64,000 nt of DNA from Planktophila turicensis. GTDB taxonomy: Bacteria; Actinomycetota; Actinomycetes; Nanopelagicales; Nanopelagicaceae. Made by a program: the position numbers and the translations under genes. This document shows positions 8,291 through 16,811 of this stretch, piece after piece. Within the stretch, counting starts at the first letter, position 1. Each line of letters opens with the position of its first letter. The stretch is from assembly GCA_965234405.1 (NCBI GenBank), contig OZ248346.1. One strand, given 5' to 3'. The notes beneath the pieces were generated by a model. It was not told where the DNA came from, did no database searches, and was given only the letters and a program-made list of their open reading frames with translations.

Positions 8291-9196
8291 CTAAATCTTG
8301 GTACCTACACGCGGTCTAGCCCCAACGATTGCAACACAATGGGCCGCCACCTCTGCTCCGGCCATCAAAGCACGAGCAAGGTCCTTCTTTGTCGCAAAAT
8401 ATGAAATAAATCCAGCAGCAAATGAATCTCCCGCCCCCGTCGTATCGACAACAGTTGTTGGGATAGCAGGAACGCTTACTGACTCGCCTCCGCGGGATTT
8501 TCCAATCGCTCCATGTGATCCACGTTTAATGACAACGGTCTGGCACTGAGTCAATAAATAATCCAGAGCAACTTCGATATCGCTCGCGCCTGATAAATAA
8601 ATTGCTTCTTCCTCATTGAGAAGAATGACATCCATCAACGGGAGCCATGACTTTACTTCCTCAATCGCAACTTCTTTCATGCCGCCAACGGAAGCTGGAT
8701 CGAAGTAAATAGTTATTCCAGCACTACGAATCTTTGCAATCATCTCTTTAACGCCCGTGAGCGATAAGGGATCAAGCGGGGAGTATCCAGAGATGTACAC
8801 AGCATTGAAACCTTCGAGTTCGGGAAGGTCACCTATGTGAAGTCCAGAGTTGGCACCATTATCAGGAAACATCGTTCTTTCTCCTGTTGGGTCTACAAGA
8901 ACAACCACCACACCGGAGTGACCATTTTCAACAACCAAGTTGTGATGTCGAACGCCAAGCGCATCAAATTCGCTCACGAGAGCAGAACCTGCTGCATCGT
9001 TTCCAACATGGCCCACGATTGTTGCGCGCGCATCAGTGCGAGTCAGCCAGGCCGCTACATTTCCTGCTGCTCCACCACCGTGAGTTGAAATCTTTGCCGG
9101 TGTATCACTGCCGTAATTAATTTCCGAAGGCATCACTTCAATCTTTGTGACGACGTCGAGCATGACATCGCCAATGCATAAAACCTTGGCTGTCAT
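8291..9196 (-). CDS. psuK: PfkB-family carbohydrate kinase, probable pseudouridine kinase
   Basis: Ribokinase-like kinase. It shows the N-terminal substrate region with the GGGAAGNVA segment (family signature 1) and the C-terminal signature DTTGAGDSFAAGF (residues 251-263) with the catalytic Asp257. At 301 aa it is a normal PfkB length. Substrate is inferred from context: it starts 4 bases after psuG in the same operon, and psuK-psuG together degrade pseudouridine (phosphorylation to pseudouridine 5'-phosphate, then cleavage to uracil and ribose 5-phosphate). By sequence alone adenosine, ribose or another nucleoside would remain possible. Confidence 0.75.
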   Translation of the reverse strand: MTAKVLCIGDVMLDVVTKIEVMPSEINYGSDTPAKISTHGGGAAGNVAAWLTRTDARATIVGHVGNDAAGSALVSEFDALGVRHHNLVVENGHSGVVVVLVDPTGERTMFPDNGANSGLHIGDLPELEGFNAVYISGYSPLDPLSLTGVKEMIAKIRSAGITIYFDPASVGGMKEVAIEEVKSWLPLMDVILLNEEEAIYLSGASDIEVALDYLLTQCQTVVIKRGSHGAIGKSRGGESVSVPAIPTTVVDTTGAGDSFAAGFISYFATKKDLARALMAGAEVAAHCVAIVGARPRVGTKI

Positions 9197-9200
9197 GTAA

Positions 9201-10109
9201 TTACTTTGCGACCGCTACGGCGATATCTGCAGCAAGTGCTGAGTTCGACTTAATAATTTCGATATTAACCTTGAGTGATTCACCTTCAGAGGCGGTATGG
9301 AAATGCTCGAGAAGGAATGGAGTAACCGCTTTGCCGACGATTCCATTCTTGGCAGCGCCCTCAAGTCCGCTCTTCAAGATGGCATCGTGGCGCACACGAT
9401 CCATCTCTTTAAGAACTGGGTTGGCAACGATGAGTGCATGGATATCTGTCTTCAGTGAATTGCGCGCATGAATGATTGCTGCGATTTCATCGGCGGTATC
9501 TACATGATGCTCAAGTGTGTAGCCAGAGTCGGTGAGATAGAAACCAGGGAAGTGGGTTGTCTTATAACCAACGAGTCCAATAGCAAGAGTTTCAAGGCGC
9601 TCAAGGGTTGCTCCGACATCGAGAATGGATTTCACACCGGCACAGACAACGGTGATATCAAGATCAGATAGTGCAGTCAGGTCAGCCGATTCATCGAATG
9701 ATTCATTTGCTCCGCGGTGAACTCCACCGAGGCCGCCAGTTGCAAAGACATGGATACCAGCCAAGACTGCAAGGTGAGCTGTTGCTGCAACAGTTGTTGC
9801 CGCTGACTTTCCAGTTGCTGCGATGATTGCAAGATCACGGCTTGAAGCTTTGGCGATGTCATCGCGGTTTGCGATAGCCACAAGCTGATCATCGGTAAGT
9901 CCGATACAGACCTTTCCATCGAGAATTGCAATCGTTGCCGGCGTTGCTCCGTGATCACGAACAATCTGCTCAACTTCGCGCGCTACATCTAGGTTTGATG
10001 GGCGTGGAAGTCCATGGCTAATAATCGTTGATTCAAGTGCGACAACAGGCTTGCCTGCTTTAAGGGCCGCAGCAACTTCAGGAGATGGAACGAATTCATA
10101 CGAGTTCAT
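9201..10109 (-). CDS. psuG: Pseudouridine-5'-phosphate glycosidase
   Basis: Cleaves the C-C glycosidic bond of pseudouridine 5'-phosphate, giving uracil and ribose 5-phosphate. The family blocks are clear: VVALESTIISHGLP near residue 23, TVAATAHLAVLAGI, FATGGLGGVHRGA, and VCAGVKSILD with Lys160 at the position of the Schiff-base lysine. The C-terminal VGKAVTPFLL block is also present. Length (302 aa) is typical. It is first in a two-gene operon with the PfkB kinase and divergent from the phosphodiesterase gene. A TATTGT hexamer 7 bases before the ATG suggests a leaderless message. The pair would recycle RNA-derived pseudouridine. Confidence 0.92.
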   Translation of the reverse strand: MNSYEFVPSPEVAAALKAGKPVVALESTIISHGLPRPSNLDVAREVEQIVRDHGATPATIAILDGKVCIGLTDDQLVAIANRDDIAKASSRDLAIIAATGKSAATTVAATAHLAVLAGIHVFATGGLGGVHRGANESFDESADLTALSDLDITVVCAGVKSILDVGATLERLETLAIGLVGYKTTHFPGFYLTDSGYTLEHHVDTADEIAAIIHARNSLKTDIHALIVANPVLKEMDRVRHDAILKSGLEGAAKNGIVGKAVTPFLLEHFHTASEGESLKVNIEIIKSNSALAADIAVAVAK

Positions 10110-10116
10110 GGCGGCA

Positions 10117-10122
10117 ACAATA
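10117..10122 (-). promoter_or_regulatory. -10 TATTGT before psuG
   Basis: TATTGT 7 bases upstream of the psuG ATG on the minus strand. The 32-base gap to the divergent gene must hold both promoters; GAAGAT at 10130-10135, 6 bases before the opposing GTG, is the weaker partner. Confidence 0.5.
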
Positions 10123-10141
10123 CCCGTGAGAAGATAGCGCC

Positions 10142-11245
10142 GTGCATTTATCGCAAATCATGCCCTCGATCCTCTCGAGTCTGGGTTTAACAACAGCGCA
10201 TGATTCAATCAACTGTGGCGAAAGTCCTAGCGGCCGCGAACTCGTATTTCTTGTCGATGGTCTTGGCGCCGATGTCCTAAGTAAATATGCGGAAGTTGCC
10301 CCAACTCTTTCGCGCATGGTTCTGCACGGAACAATCACAACTTCTTTTCCTTCTACAACTGCAACAAGCCTGGCAACTCTGACAACAGGTGAAATGCCGG
10401 GCGCTCATGGGATGTTGGGATACACAGTCCAAGTTCCGCGCAGTGGGGGACGAGTACTTAACTCTTTAAAGTGGGATGAACGCGTTGATCCAGTTATTTG
10501 GCAACCAGTGCCAACCCTCTTTGAACGAGCAAGTGCCGCAGGAATTACTACAACGCATGTTGCTGCCAAGCGCTATGAAAATACTGGATTTACTCGCGCC
10601 GTATTCCGCGGAGCGCATTACAGGGGCGCCAATGTTTTGGCCGATTTGATTTCAGAGACTGTCGCAGCACTTCAGAAGTCACCTTCATTTGTTTATCTCT
10701 ACGTTAATGATGTTGATTCAGCTGGCCACTCAGATGGAGTTGGTTCAGATAAGTGGTTAGCGGCCTTGAAGAGTGTGGATGAATTGGTGCAGGCGCTTAT
10801 GCAGAAATTACCCAACGGAACTCGCATATGGCTGACTGCCGATCACGGAATGATTAACGTGGAAGAGAAGATCATCCTGGGCCAAGATAATGATTTGCTT
10901 ACGGATGTGGCGGTGATTGCAGGAGAACCACGTATGCGCCATCTCTACCTTTTAGCAGATAGCGCAAACGCAGAGAAGGAAGTGATTGCTCGTTGGCAGA
11001 GCGCGTTGGGCGAAAAGATCACCATGCATACCCGTCACAGCGCAATTACTGCTGGGCTCTTTGGACCAAACGTCTCACTCGATGCATCAGAACGTGCGGG
11101 TGATGTCATTGCCATTGCTCAAGCCAATGTTGTTCTGCTTGATCCAGAACGAGCAGATAAAGAAGGCGCGATGATTGGCCACCATGGTGGCGATAGCGTT
11201 ATTGAAAGTTCCGTGCCGTTATTGCTGCACAGCGTGAAGAGTTAG
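10142..11245 (+). CDS. Alkaline phosphatase superfamily nucleotide pyrophosphatase/phosphodiesterase
   Basis: Metal-dependent hydrolase of the NPP/alkaline phosphatase superfamily. Metal and nucleophile residues appear in order: VDGLGAD (Asp39), FPSTTATS with the Thr nucleophile at ~72-73, NDVDSAGH, ADHGM and the terminal GHHGG. There is no signal peptide, so it should act in the cytoplasm. The start is a GTG without a Shine-Dalgarno. It runs convergently into sepH with a 4-base overlap; a gene of this family next to sepH is common in actinobacteria, but its physiological substrate is unknown. Nucleotide-sugar or phosphodiester bonds are the family-level expectation. Confidence 0.8.
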   Translation: MHLSQIMPSILSSLGLTTAHDSINCGESPSGRELVFLVDGLGADVLSKYAEVAPTLSRMVLHGTITTSFPSTTATSLATLTTGEMPGAHGMLGYTVQVPRSGGRVLNSLKWDERVDPVIWQPVPTLFERASAAGITTTHVAAKRYENTGFTRAVFRGAHYRGANVLADLISETVAALQKSPSFVYLYVNDVDSAGHSDGVGSDKWLAALKSVDELVQALMQKLPNGTRIWLTADHGMINVEEKIILGQDNDLLTDVAVIAGEPRMRHLYLLADSANAEKEVIARWQSALGEKITMHTRHSAITAGLFGPNVSLDASERAGDVIAIAQANVVLLDPERADKEGAMIGHHGGDSVIESSVPLLLHSVKS

Positions 11246-12081
11246 TTATCTTCCTCAGTTGGTTCTTCAGACTTTCGTCCAAACATAATTTCATCCCATG
11301 AAGGAACTTTTGCGCGAGCTGTAATTCCATCTTGTGAATCAGCAGCTGATGGAGTCTCGCGAATAACAGCAAGACGTGGTGTCTCAGCCTTTTCTTCAGG
11401 AGCGTTGAGAAGATCTGCGATACGAACGATTTCTGGTTCTGGAGCTACTTCTTCAAGTCGTGAAGGATGTGATGGCTCTGAATAAATCATTGCTGTTGAT
11501 GGAGCGCGAACTGGTGCTTCTTCATCAATGAGCCATGCGCCGTTATCGTCTGATGCATCGAGTGCGCGACGTGAGAGATCGAAGTTCCAAGTTGCGATGC
11601 CATTGCCGTCGCGGTTTGGGTAGTGAAGTTCGATATGCCATGTGCCATCAAGTTGGCGCCATGTATTCCATGAAACTTCATCTGTATCGACGCCACGTGC
11701 TGCAAGCTTGGCCAGAACTACTTCGCGGAATGTCAGATCGATGCGGTGAATATCTTTACGCATGATGAGGTTACGAGCGCTTTCAAGGATGTATTCGCGC
11801 TCTTGCATGATGGGACCTGAGAAACGTTCGACCTTATCGACAGTTGTCTGGCCCTCGCGAGCAATCTGTTCAAAGCTATCGCCGGCACGAAGTCTGCGCT
11901 GAATCTCTTTTACAGAAATCGTTTCAACTGCATCTATTGCAGGAACTGAAGTAAGACGTGGCTGATTCACAGTTGCGCGAAGAGTGTCGCTGATACGAAG
12001 TGAATAGTTATTCCCATCGGTATCGACAAGTGAGAGATGGCTTCCATCTTCAGTCTTGCCATCTAAACGAAGCTCAGTCAT
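11242..12081 (-). CDS. sepH: Cell division protein SepH (DUF3071)
   Basis: Actinobacterial FtsZ-binding protein that promotes FtsZ assembly. The N-terminal DUF3071 domain (residues ~1-170) carries the helix-turn-helix-like element VKEIQRRLRAGDSFEQIARE and then the TTVDKVERFSGPIMQERE segment typical of SepH. The C-terminal ~100 residues are Pro/Glu/Ala-rich and probably disordered, ending in an acidic tail. Length 279 aa is compact for the family. A TATTCT -10 lies 6 bases before the ATG. It connects this region functionally with the division cluster at the right end of the window. Confidence 0.88.
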   Translation of the reverse strand: MTELRLDGKTEDGSHLSLVDTDGNNYSLRISDTLRATVNQPRLTSVPAIDAVETISVKEIQRRLRAGDSFEQIAREGQTTVDKVERFSGPIMQEREYILESARNLIMRKDIHRIDLTFREVVLAKLAARGVDTDEVSWNTWRQLDGTWHIELHYPNRDGNGIATWNFDLSRRALDASDDNGAWLIDEEAPVRAPSTAMIYSEPSHPSRLEEVAPEPEIVRIADLLNAPEEKAETPRLAVIRETPSAADSQDGITARAKVPSWDEIMFGRKSEEPTEEDN

Positions 12082-12087
12082 GGGGTG

Positions 12088-12093
12088 AGAATA
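12088..12093 (-). promoter_or_regulatory. -10 TATTCT, leaderless sepH
   Basis: TATTCT exactly 6 bases upstream of the sepH ATG (minus strand), no Shine-Dalgarno. Confidence 0.65.
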
Positions 12094-12130
12094 ACCGATG
12101 GGGTGGTATTTTCTCGAGAGTTAGACCCTT

Positions 12131-12136
12131 TAGACT
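12131..12136 (+). promoter_or_regulatory. -10 TAGACT, leaderless inositol monophosphatase
   Basis: TAGACT exactly 6 bases before the ATG at 12143, no Shine-Dalgarno. Confidence 0.65.
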
Positions 12137-12142
12137 TCATAT

Positions 12143-12907
12143 ATGCATGAAGATTTGCTCGAACTTGCGAAGAAAGTCGGCGCCGAGGCGGCTGCGCTCC
12201 TCATGGACCGCCCACCTGCCTTTGAAATCGAAGAGAAATCCACTGCCATCGATATCGCCACTCAGATGGATAAGAAGGCAGAAACTTTTATTGTGCAATC
12301 ACTTCTTGCAGCTCGCCCCGACGATGGAATCATCGGCGAAGAAGGCGCTGAGGTCGCTAGTAAATCTGGCATCACATGGGTTATCGATCCACTTGATGGA
12401 ACCGTTAATTACTTTTATGGACTTCCTGGTTGGAACGTCTCAATCGCTGCAAAAGATAAAGATGGCTCTGTTGTCGGAGTTGTCGTTGCACCTACGATCA
12501 ATTCAACCTGGTGGGCTTCTCGCGGTGGCGGAGCTTTCTTCAATGGCAGCAAGATCAAGACCAATGAGCCAGTTGAATTCAATCGCGCATTTATCGGAAC
12601 AGGTTTTCAATACGATGTTGCTCATCGCGGACGTCAGATTGAGAACGTCGGTCGCATGCTTCCGTTGATTCGCGATATTCGTCGCAATGGAGCAGCAGCT
12701 GTTGATATCTGTTCAGTTGCAATGGGCTCACTCGATGCTTACTTTGAAGATGGGCTGAAAGAGTGGGATTGGGCGGCAGCTTCCCTCGTTGCCACTGAGG
12801 CAGGGGCGCGCTTCGGTCTCTACGGTCAGGCTCCTTATATGACCACCTTGGCGGCAGGTCCAACCCTGTTCGACGAACTCGAGGGCTTCCTCAACCTCCA
12901 CGCGTAA
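12143..12907 (+). CDS. Inositol monophosphatase family phosphatase
   Basis: Mg2+-dependent, Li+-sensitive sugar-phosphate phosphatase fold. The metal-binding blocks are visible: GEEG (residues 65-68), IDPLDGTVNY (81-90) and the C-terminal WDWAAASLVATEAGA. Length 254 aa fits the family. Members dephosphorylate inositol 1-phosphate, histidinol phosphate or nucleotide 3'-phosphates; sequence by eye does not decide between these. In actinobacteria inositol 1-phosphate hydrolysis would feed mycothiol and phosphatidylinositol synthesis, which fits the mycothiol-type arsenate reductase seen further on. It is divergent from sepH. Confidence 0.85.
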   Translation: MHEDLLELAKKVGAEAAALLMDRPPAFEIEEKSTAIDIATQMDKKAETFIVQSLLAARPDDGIIGEEGAEVASKSGITWVIDPLDGTVNYFYGLPGWNVSIAAKDKDGSVVGVVVAPTINSTWWASRGGGAFFNGSKIKTNEPVEFNRAFIGTGFQYDVAHRGRQIENVGRMLPLIRDIRRNGAAAVDICSVAMGSLDAYFEDGLKEWDWAAASLVATEAGARFGLYGQAPYMTTLAAGPTLFDELEGFLNLHA

Positions 12908-12912
12908 TTTCG

Positions 12913-12986
12913 AGGGGCATTTGGCCGATTTACGCTCAGAGCCCCTTCTATGGCAAGATACGCAGTCTGCACGGCGATACCCGTGC
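12913..12986 (+). other. Two potential hairpins in the rplS leader
   Basis: In the 108-base gap before rplS, AGGGGC (12913-12918) can pair with GCCCCT (12941-12946), and GCACGG (12969-12974) with CCGTGC (12981-12986). The first may end the upstream gene; either may be part of an L19 autoregulatory leader. No T-run follows. Confidence 0.35.
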
Positions 12987-13015
12987 TTATAGATAAGTAA
13001 TGAACAGGAATCACC

Positions 13016-13564
13016 ATGAATATTCTCGACGTCGTAGATGCAGCCTCACTTCGTAAGGACATCCCACAGTTCCGCGCAGGCGATGAGCTCAAGATTCACG
13101 TCCGTGTTATCGAAGGTAACAAGTCACGTCTTCAGGTATTCCAGGGAATCGTTATCGGTCGCCAGGGCGACGGAGTCCGCGAAACTTTCACAATCCGTAA
13201 GGTTTCTTACGGCGTTGGCGTAGAGCGCACATTCCCAGTTCACACACCAGTTATTGAAAAGATCGAGCTTGTCACTAAGGGCGATGTCCGTCGTGCAAAG
13301 CTCTACTACCTCCGCGATCTCCGCGGTAAGGCTGCAAAGATTCGCGAAAAGCGCGATGGCATTGTTGGTTACGGTGATGGAATTCTTTCAACTCCAGTTG
13401 CAGTTGTAGAAGAAGTTGTTGTGTCCGAGCCAGCTGCGGTTGAAGTGGTGGCAGAGGTTCCAGCTGAAGTTACGATTACAGAAGATGTCGTAGTAACAGA
13501 AGCAGTTGCAGAAGAAGCTCCAGTTGCAGAAGCACCAGCAACTGAAGAAAAGCCTGCAGAGTAA
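13016..13564 (+). CDS. rplS: 50S ribosomal protein L19 with long acidic C-terminal extension
   Basis: Ribosomal large-subunit protein at the subunit interface. Residues 1 to ~115 form a normal L19 (FRAGDELKIHVRVIEGNKSR, VFQGIVIGRQG, FTIRKVSYGVGVERTFP, ending KIREKR). About 65 more residues follow, made almost only of Val, Ala, Glu, Pro and Thr (VVEEVVVSEP, EVPAEVTITED, EEAPVAEAPATEEK). Bacterial L19 usually stops near residue 115. The codon use looks like the rest of the gene and the tail is in frame up to the lepB gene, so it is a genuine extension. It is transcribed with lepB, rnhB and possibly beyond. Confidence 0.95.
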   Translation: MNILDVVDAASLRKDIPQFRAGDELKIHVRVIEGNKSRLQVFQGIVIGRQGDGVRETFTIRKVSYGVGVERTFPVHTPVIEKIELVTKGDVRRAKLYYLRDLRGKAAKIREKRDGIVGYGDGILSTPVAVVEEVVVSEPAAVEVVAEVPAEVTITEDVVVTEAVAEEAPVAEAPATEEKPAE

Positions 13565-13578
13565 CTTCACCTCTTCAC

Positions 13579-14229
13579 ATGCCACGCAAGGGCTCAGTCC
13601 TTCGTGAGTTCCCGATTCTTATAATCGTTGCGCTCGCCGTTTCTCTTCTTATAAAGACTTTCCTTGTGCAGTTTTTCTATATTCCTTCGGGCTCTATGGA
13701 GAACACACTTCAAATTGGTGATCGCGTAGCCGTTAACAAGCTGCCATTTATCTCAAAGACAATTAATCGCGGCGATGTTGTGGTCTTCCGTGATCCTGCT
13801 AATTGGCTTCCTGAACCATACGAAGCATCTGGAAATAAAATTCTTGGAAAAGTTAAAGATGGCCTCGTGACTGTGGGAGTACTTCCCAACCCTGCAAAGC
13901 AATACCTTGTTAAGCGCGTCATTGGCGTAGCGGGAGACAAGGTCATCTGCTGCGATAACGGCAAGCTGACAATCAATGGCAAAGAAACTTCTGAGCCATA
14001 TATTTTTGCAGGCAATAAAGCGAGCGATTTAGATTTCAACATCACTGTCCCAGAAGGAAAAATCTGGGTAATGGGAGATCACCGCGGTTCATCTGCTGAC
14101 TCTCGTTATCACCAAGATGATGTCAATAATGGTTTTGTTCCGGTCTCTAAAGTAACTGGCCAAGTCTTTGCAACTATCTGGCCAATCAAGAGCGTCGGAT
14201 TAGTTCCAGGCCAGAACCCCATCAAGTAA
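13579..14229 (+). CDS. lepB: Signal peptidase I
   Basis: Membrane serine protease that removes signal peptides from secreted proteins. One N-terminal membrane helix (residues ~11-31) leads straight into the catalytic box IPSGSMENTL with nucleophile Ser39. The general base Lys112 is in YLVKRVIG, followed by the GDHRGSSADSR box. Length 216 aa is that of a compact actinobacterial type I peptidase. It starts 14 bases after rplS without a clear Shine-Dalgarno, so translation probably depends on the upstream gene. The rplS-lepB-rnhB-yraN-comM-dprA order is conserved in actinobacteria. Confidence 0.93.
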   Translation: MPRKGSVLREFPILIIVALAVSLLIKTFLVQFFYIPSGSMENTLQIGDRVAVNKLPFISKTINRGDVVVFRDPANWLPEPYEASGNKILGKVKDGLVTVGVLPNPAKQYLVKRVIGVAGDKVICCDNGKLTINGKETSEPYIFAGNKASDLDFNITVPEGKIWVMGDHRGSSADSRYHQDDVNNGFVPVSKVTGQVFATIWPIKSVGLVPGQNPIK

Positions 14230-14247
14230 TCAGACACCGCAAACATT

Positions 14248-14853
14248 ATGAAAGCGATCGAAGAACTTCTTCGTAACGCAGGAATCTCACCTATCGCAGG
14301 TGTTGATGAAGCCGGTCGCGGACCGTGTGCTGGCCCATTAGTTGTTGCCGCAGTTATTCTCAAAGATCCCAATGCGCCAGAACTAGCTGAAGTGCGAGAT
14401 TCCAAAGAAGTCTCTGAAAGTAAACGCGAGATTCTCTTTGATGTGATTATGAATATCGCCGAAAGCGTTAGCGTCATTATTGTTCCGCCAACTGAAATCG
14501 ATGAACGCGGTGTGCATGCAGCAAATCTTGATGGAATGCGCCGTGCAGTGAAGGGGCTTTCTATTGAACCGGCATATGTACTGACAGATGGTTATGCCAT
14601 CGAAGGATTAGCTATTCCCAACGTTGCGGTGTGGAAAGGCGATCAAGTTGTGACGGCAATAAGTGCAGCATCGATTATCGCCAAGGTAACTCGTGATCGC
14701 ATGATGATTGAGCTAGATAAGACTTATCCGCAGTATGGTTTCGCAAAACATAAGGGCTATATCACTGCTGTTCACACAAAAGCCCTTGCCGAACATGGTC
14801 CGTGTATAGAACACCGTAAATCGTTTTCAAATATCGCTGCCCTTCTTCAATAG
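14248..14853 (+). CDS. rnhB: Ribonuclease HII
   Basis: Cleaves RNA in RNA-DNA hybrids and at misincorporated ribonucleotides. The active-site block GVDEAGRGPCAGP (residues 18-30, with Asp20 and Glu21) opens the protein. Further carboxylates follow in RDSKEVSESKR and VLTDGYAI, and the C-terminal HKGYITAVH...GPCIEHRKSF region is typical. Length 201 aa is normal. It lies 18 bases after lepB in the same operon. Confidence 0.93.
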   Translation: MKAIEELLRNAGISPIAGVDEAGRGPCAGPLVVAAVILKDPNAPELAEVRDSKEVSESKREILFDVIMNIAESVSVIIVPPTEIDERGVHAANLDGMRRAVKGLSIEPAYVLTDGYAIEGLAIPNVAVWKGDQVVTAISAASIIAKVTRDRMMIELDKTYPQYGFAKHKGYITAVHTKALAEHGPCIEHRKSFSNIAALLQ

Positions 14854-14900
14854 TTTCCACAGGCACTTACTTTTCTTCATGTGAAGTAAGGGGAGGGCTC

Positions 14901-14906
14901 TAACCT
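14901..14906 (+). promoter_or_regulatory. -10 TAACCT before yraN
   Basis: TAACCT 7 bases upstream of the yraN ATG; no usable Shine-Dalgarno. It lies in the loop side of a GGGAGG/CCTCCC inverted repeat (14891-14896 with 14904-14909). A further 7-bp repeat CTTACTT/AAGTAAG (14866-14872 with 14884-14890) precedes it. Confidence 0.5.
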
Positions 14907-14913
14907 CCCGCGC

Positions 14914-15294
14914 ATGGTGGCTAGAGTTAAACGTCCAGGAGCTAAACAGCGCACAGGCGCCTTTGGTGAAGAAGTAACTGCGCAATATTTATTGGCCCGT
15001 GGAGATGAAATCCTCGATCGTAACTGGCGCATACGTGAAGGTGAAATAGATCTTGTTTCACTCAGTAGCGATGGTGCTTTTCATTTCATTGAAGTAAAGA
15101 CTCGTAGCTCACTCGCATTCGGGCATCCCTTTGAAGCAATTAATCGGGATAAAGCACATCGTATGCAGCGCTTGGCGATGGGATGGTTGGCAACTCATGG
15201 GTGCTTGGGATGCGAATACACAATTGATGTCGTTGCAATTCTGATTGCCGCCGATGGCACTCACACCTTGGAATACCGAGGTAATTTGTTATGA
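14914..15294 (+). CDS. YraN family (UPF0102) predicted endonuclease-like protein
   Basis: Small protein with a Holliday-junction-resolvase-like nuclease fold. The family core is present: GAFGEEVTAQYLLARG, ILDRNWRIREGEIDLV with the Glu/Asp pair, and FIEVKTRSS (ExK motif). Length 126 aa is typical. It overlaps the following comM gene by 4 bases (ATGA), so the two are translationally coupled, as is common in bacteria. A role in DNA processing with ComM and DprA is suggested by context; no biochemical function is firmly established for the family. Confidence 0.88.
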   Translation: MVARVKRPGAKQRTGAFGEEVTAQYLLARGDEILDRNWRIREGEIDLVSLSSDGAFHFIEVKTRSSLAFGHPFEAINRDKAHRMQRLAMGWLATHGCLGCEYTIDVVAILIAADGTHTLEYRGNLL

Positions 15295-16811
15295 GCATCG
15301 GACAAACTCAGAGCATCGCACTACTGGGGCTCACCGGAAGTGTTGTCGAAATCGAAGTAGATATCTCAGATGGAATCCCCATGTATTCACTCTTGGGACT
15401 GCCGGATGCTGCCCTGCAAGAATCGCGCGACCGTGTGCGAGCTGCGATATCGAATTGCAATGAGATCTGGCCCAATAGAAAGGTAACTGTTTCGCTATCA
15501 CCAGCATGGTTACCAAAGAGTGGTTCCAGCTTCGATCTCTCGATTGCGCTAGCGATTCTGATTGCGCATGGCACAGTGCCACAAGAACCTTTTACATCCA
15601 TGGTCGTACTTGGCGAGCTAGCACTCGACGGAAAAGTTCGCTCAGTGCGCGGTGTATTGCCAGCACTCATTGCAGCTTATAAATCTGGGATTACGCGCGC
15701 AATTGTTCCGGCCGCGAATCGTTCTGAAGCTGCACTGATGACACAGATGCAGATCCTTACCTTTGAATCACTTCGAGAGGTTCTTCTATGGGGTCGCACG
15801 GGCGAGCATCCTGTTGCCCAAGAACTCGATTTAGAGAAGACAGATGTCGATGAATACCTCGACTTCGCCGATGTCGCAGGACAAACCAAAGCGCGCTTTG
15901 CTGCCGAAGTCGCTGCCAGCGGCGGGCATCATCTGCTGCTTATTGGTCCACCGGGTACAGGAAAGACGATGATTGCATCGCGTATTCCAACAATTCTTCC
16001 TTCCCTCACGATTGATCAGGCGCTCGAAGTAACTGCAGTGCATTCCATTTCAGGAGCGCTGGGTTCGCGTTCACCGATGTCGCTGGTTGCTCCAATTGTT
16101 TCGCCGCATCACACAGCTTCGCGCGCTTCCATTGTTGGCGGCGGTTCGCATGTCATTAAACCAGGTGCGTGCAGCTTGGCTCATCACGGAGTGCTCTTTA
16201 TCGACGAGGCACCTGAATGTGCCATTGGCGTTCTCGATTCATTACGCCAACCTCTTGAATCCGGAACCATCACTATTGCGCGCAGCGTTGGAAACATTAC
16301 TTTCCCTGCGCATTTTCTCTTAGTGCTTGCAGCAAATCCATGTCCTTGCGGAAAGTACACAGGCAAAGGTCGCAATTGCACTTGTTCGTCAGTCCAGGTT
16401 CGTCGCTATTTAGGAAAGCTCTCCGGTCCGCTCATGGACCGCATCGATATGCGAGTACAAGTTGATCCTGTTAGCCGAGTAGAGATGGCGCAGACAGAGC
16501 TTGGCGAAAATAGCGCCGAAATTCGTGCTCGAGTAATCAAGGCACGAAAAGCTGCGGCAGATCGTTTTGGTAATGATCCATGGCAACTTAATGCTCAGAT
16601 TCCAAGTCGTGAACTTCGCGGCAAGTATCGCCCACAACGCGATGCCATGAATTTTCTCCACGATGAACTAGATCGAGAACGAATAACTGCGCGCGGACTT
16701 CATAAGGTCATTCGCTTGTCATGGACCCTTGCTGATTTAGCAGGGCATGCAGTTCCGACCCTCGATGATGTCGAACGAGCACATTCACTACGTGAAGGAA
16801 CTGATCTATGA
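15291..16811 (+). CDS. comM: YifB/ComM family Mg-chelatase-like AAA+ ATPase
   Basis: Hexameric AAA+ motor related to magnesium chelatase; ComM drives branch migration during natural transformation. An N-terminal Lon-like domain (residues ~1-190) is followed by Walker A GPPGTGKT (near residue 220), Walker B LFIDEAPE and the C-terminal lid. A Cys-rich insert NPCPCGKYTGKGRNCTC is typical of this family. Length 506 aa is normal. It overlaps yraN and dprA by 4 bases each, forming a coupled yraN-comM-dprA operon. In this streamlined genome it may serve DNA uptake or general recombination. Confidence 0.9.
   Translation: MSIGQTQSIALLGLTGSVVEIEVDISDGIPMYSLLGLPDAALQESRDRVRAAISNCNEIWPNRKVTVSLSPAWLPKSGSSFDLSIALAILIAHGTVPQEPFTSMVVLGELALDGKVRSVRGVLPALIAAYKSGITRAIVPAANRSEAALMTQMQILTFESLREVLLWGRTGEHPVAQELDLEKTDVDEYLDFADVAGQTKARFAAEVAASGGHHLLLIGPPGTGKTMIASRIPTILPSLTIDQALEVTAVHSISGALGSRSPMSLVAPIVSPHHTASRASIVGGGSHVIKPGACSLAHHGVLFIDEAPECAIGVLDSLRQPLESGTITIARSVGNITFPAHFLLVLAANPCPCGKYTGKGRNCTCSSVQVRRYLGKLSGPLMDRIDMRVQVDPVSRVEMAQTELGENSAEIRARVIKARKAAADRFGNDPWQLNAQIPSRELRGKYRPQRDAMNFLHDELDRERITARGLHKVIRLSWTLADLAGHAVPTLDDVERAHSLREGTDL

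Noticed and set aside
12000..12668. 222-aa plus-strand frame overlapping sepH and the inositol phosphatase
   Set aside because: Out of frame with a clear IMPase; sequence shows no domain and is a frame shadow.
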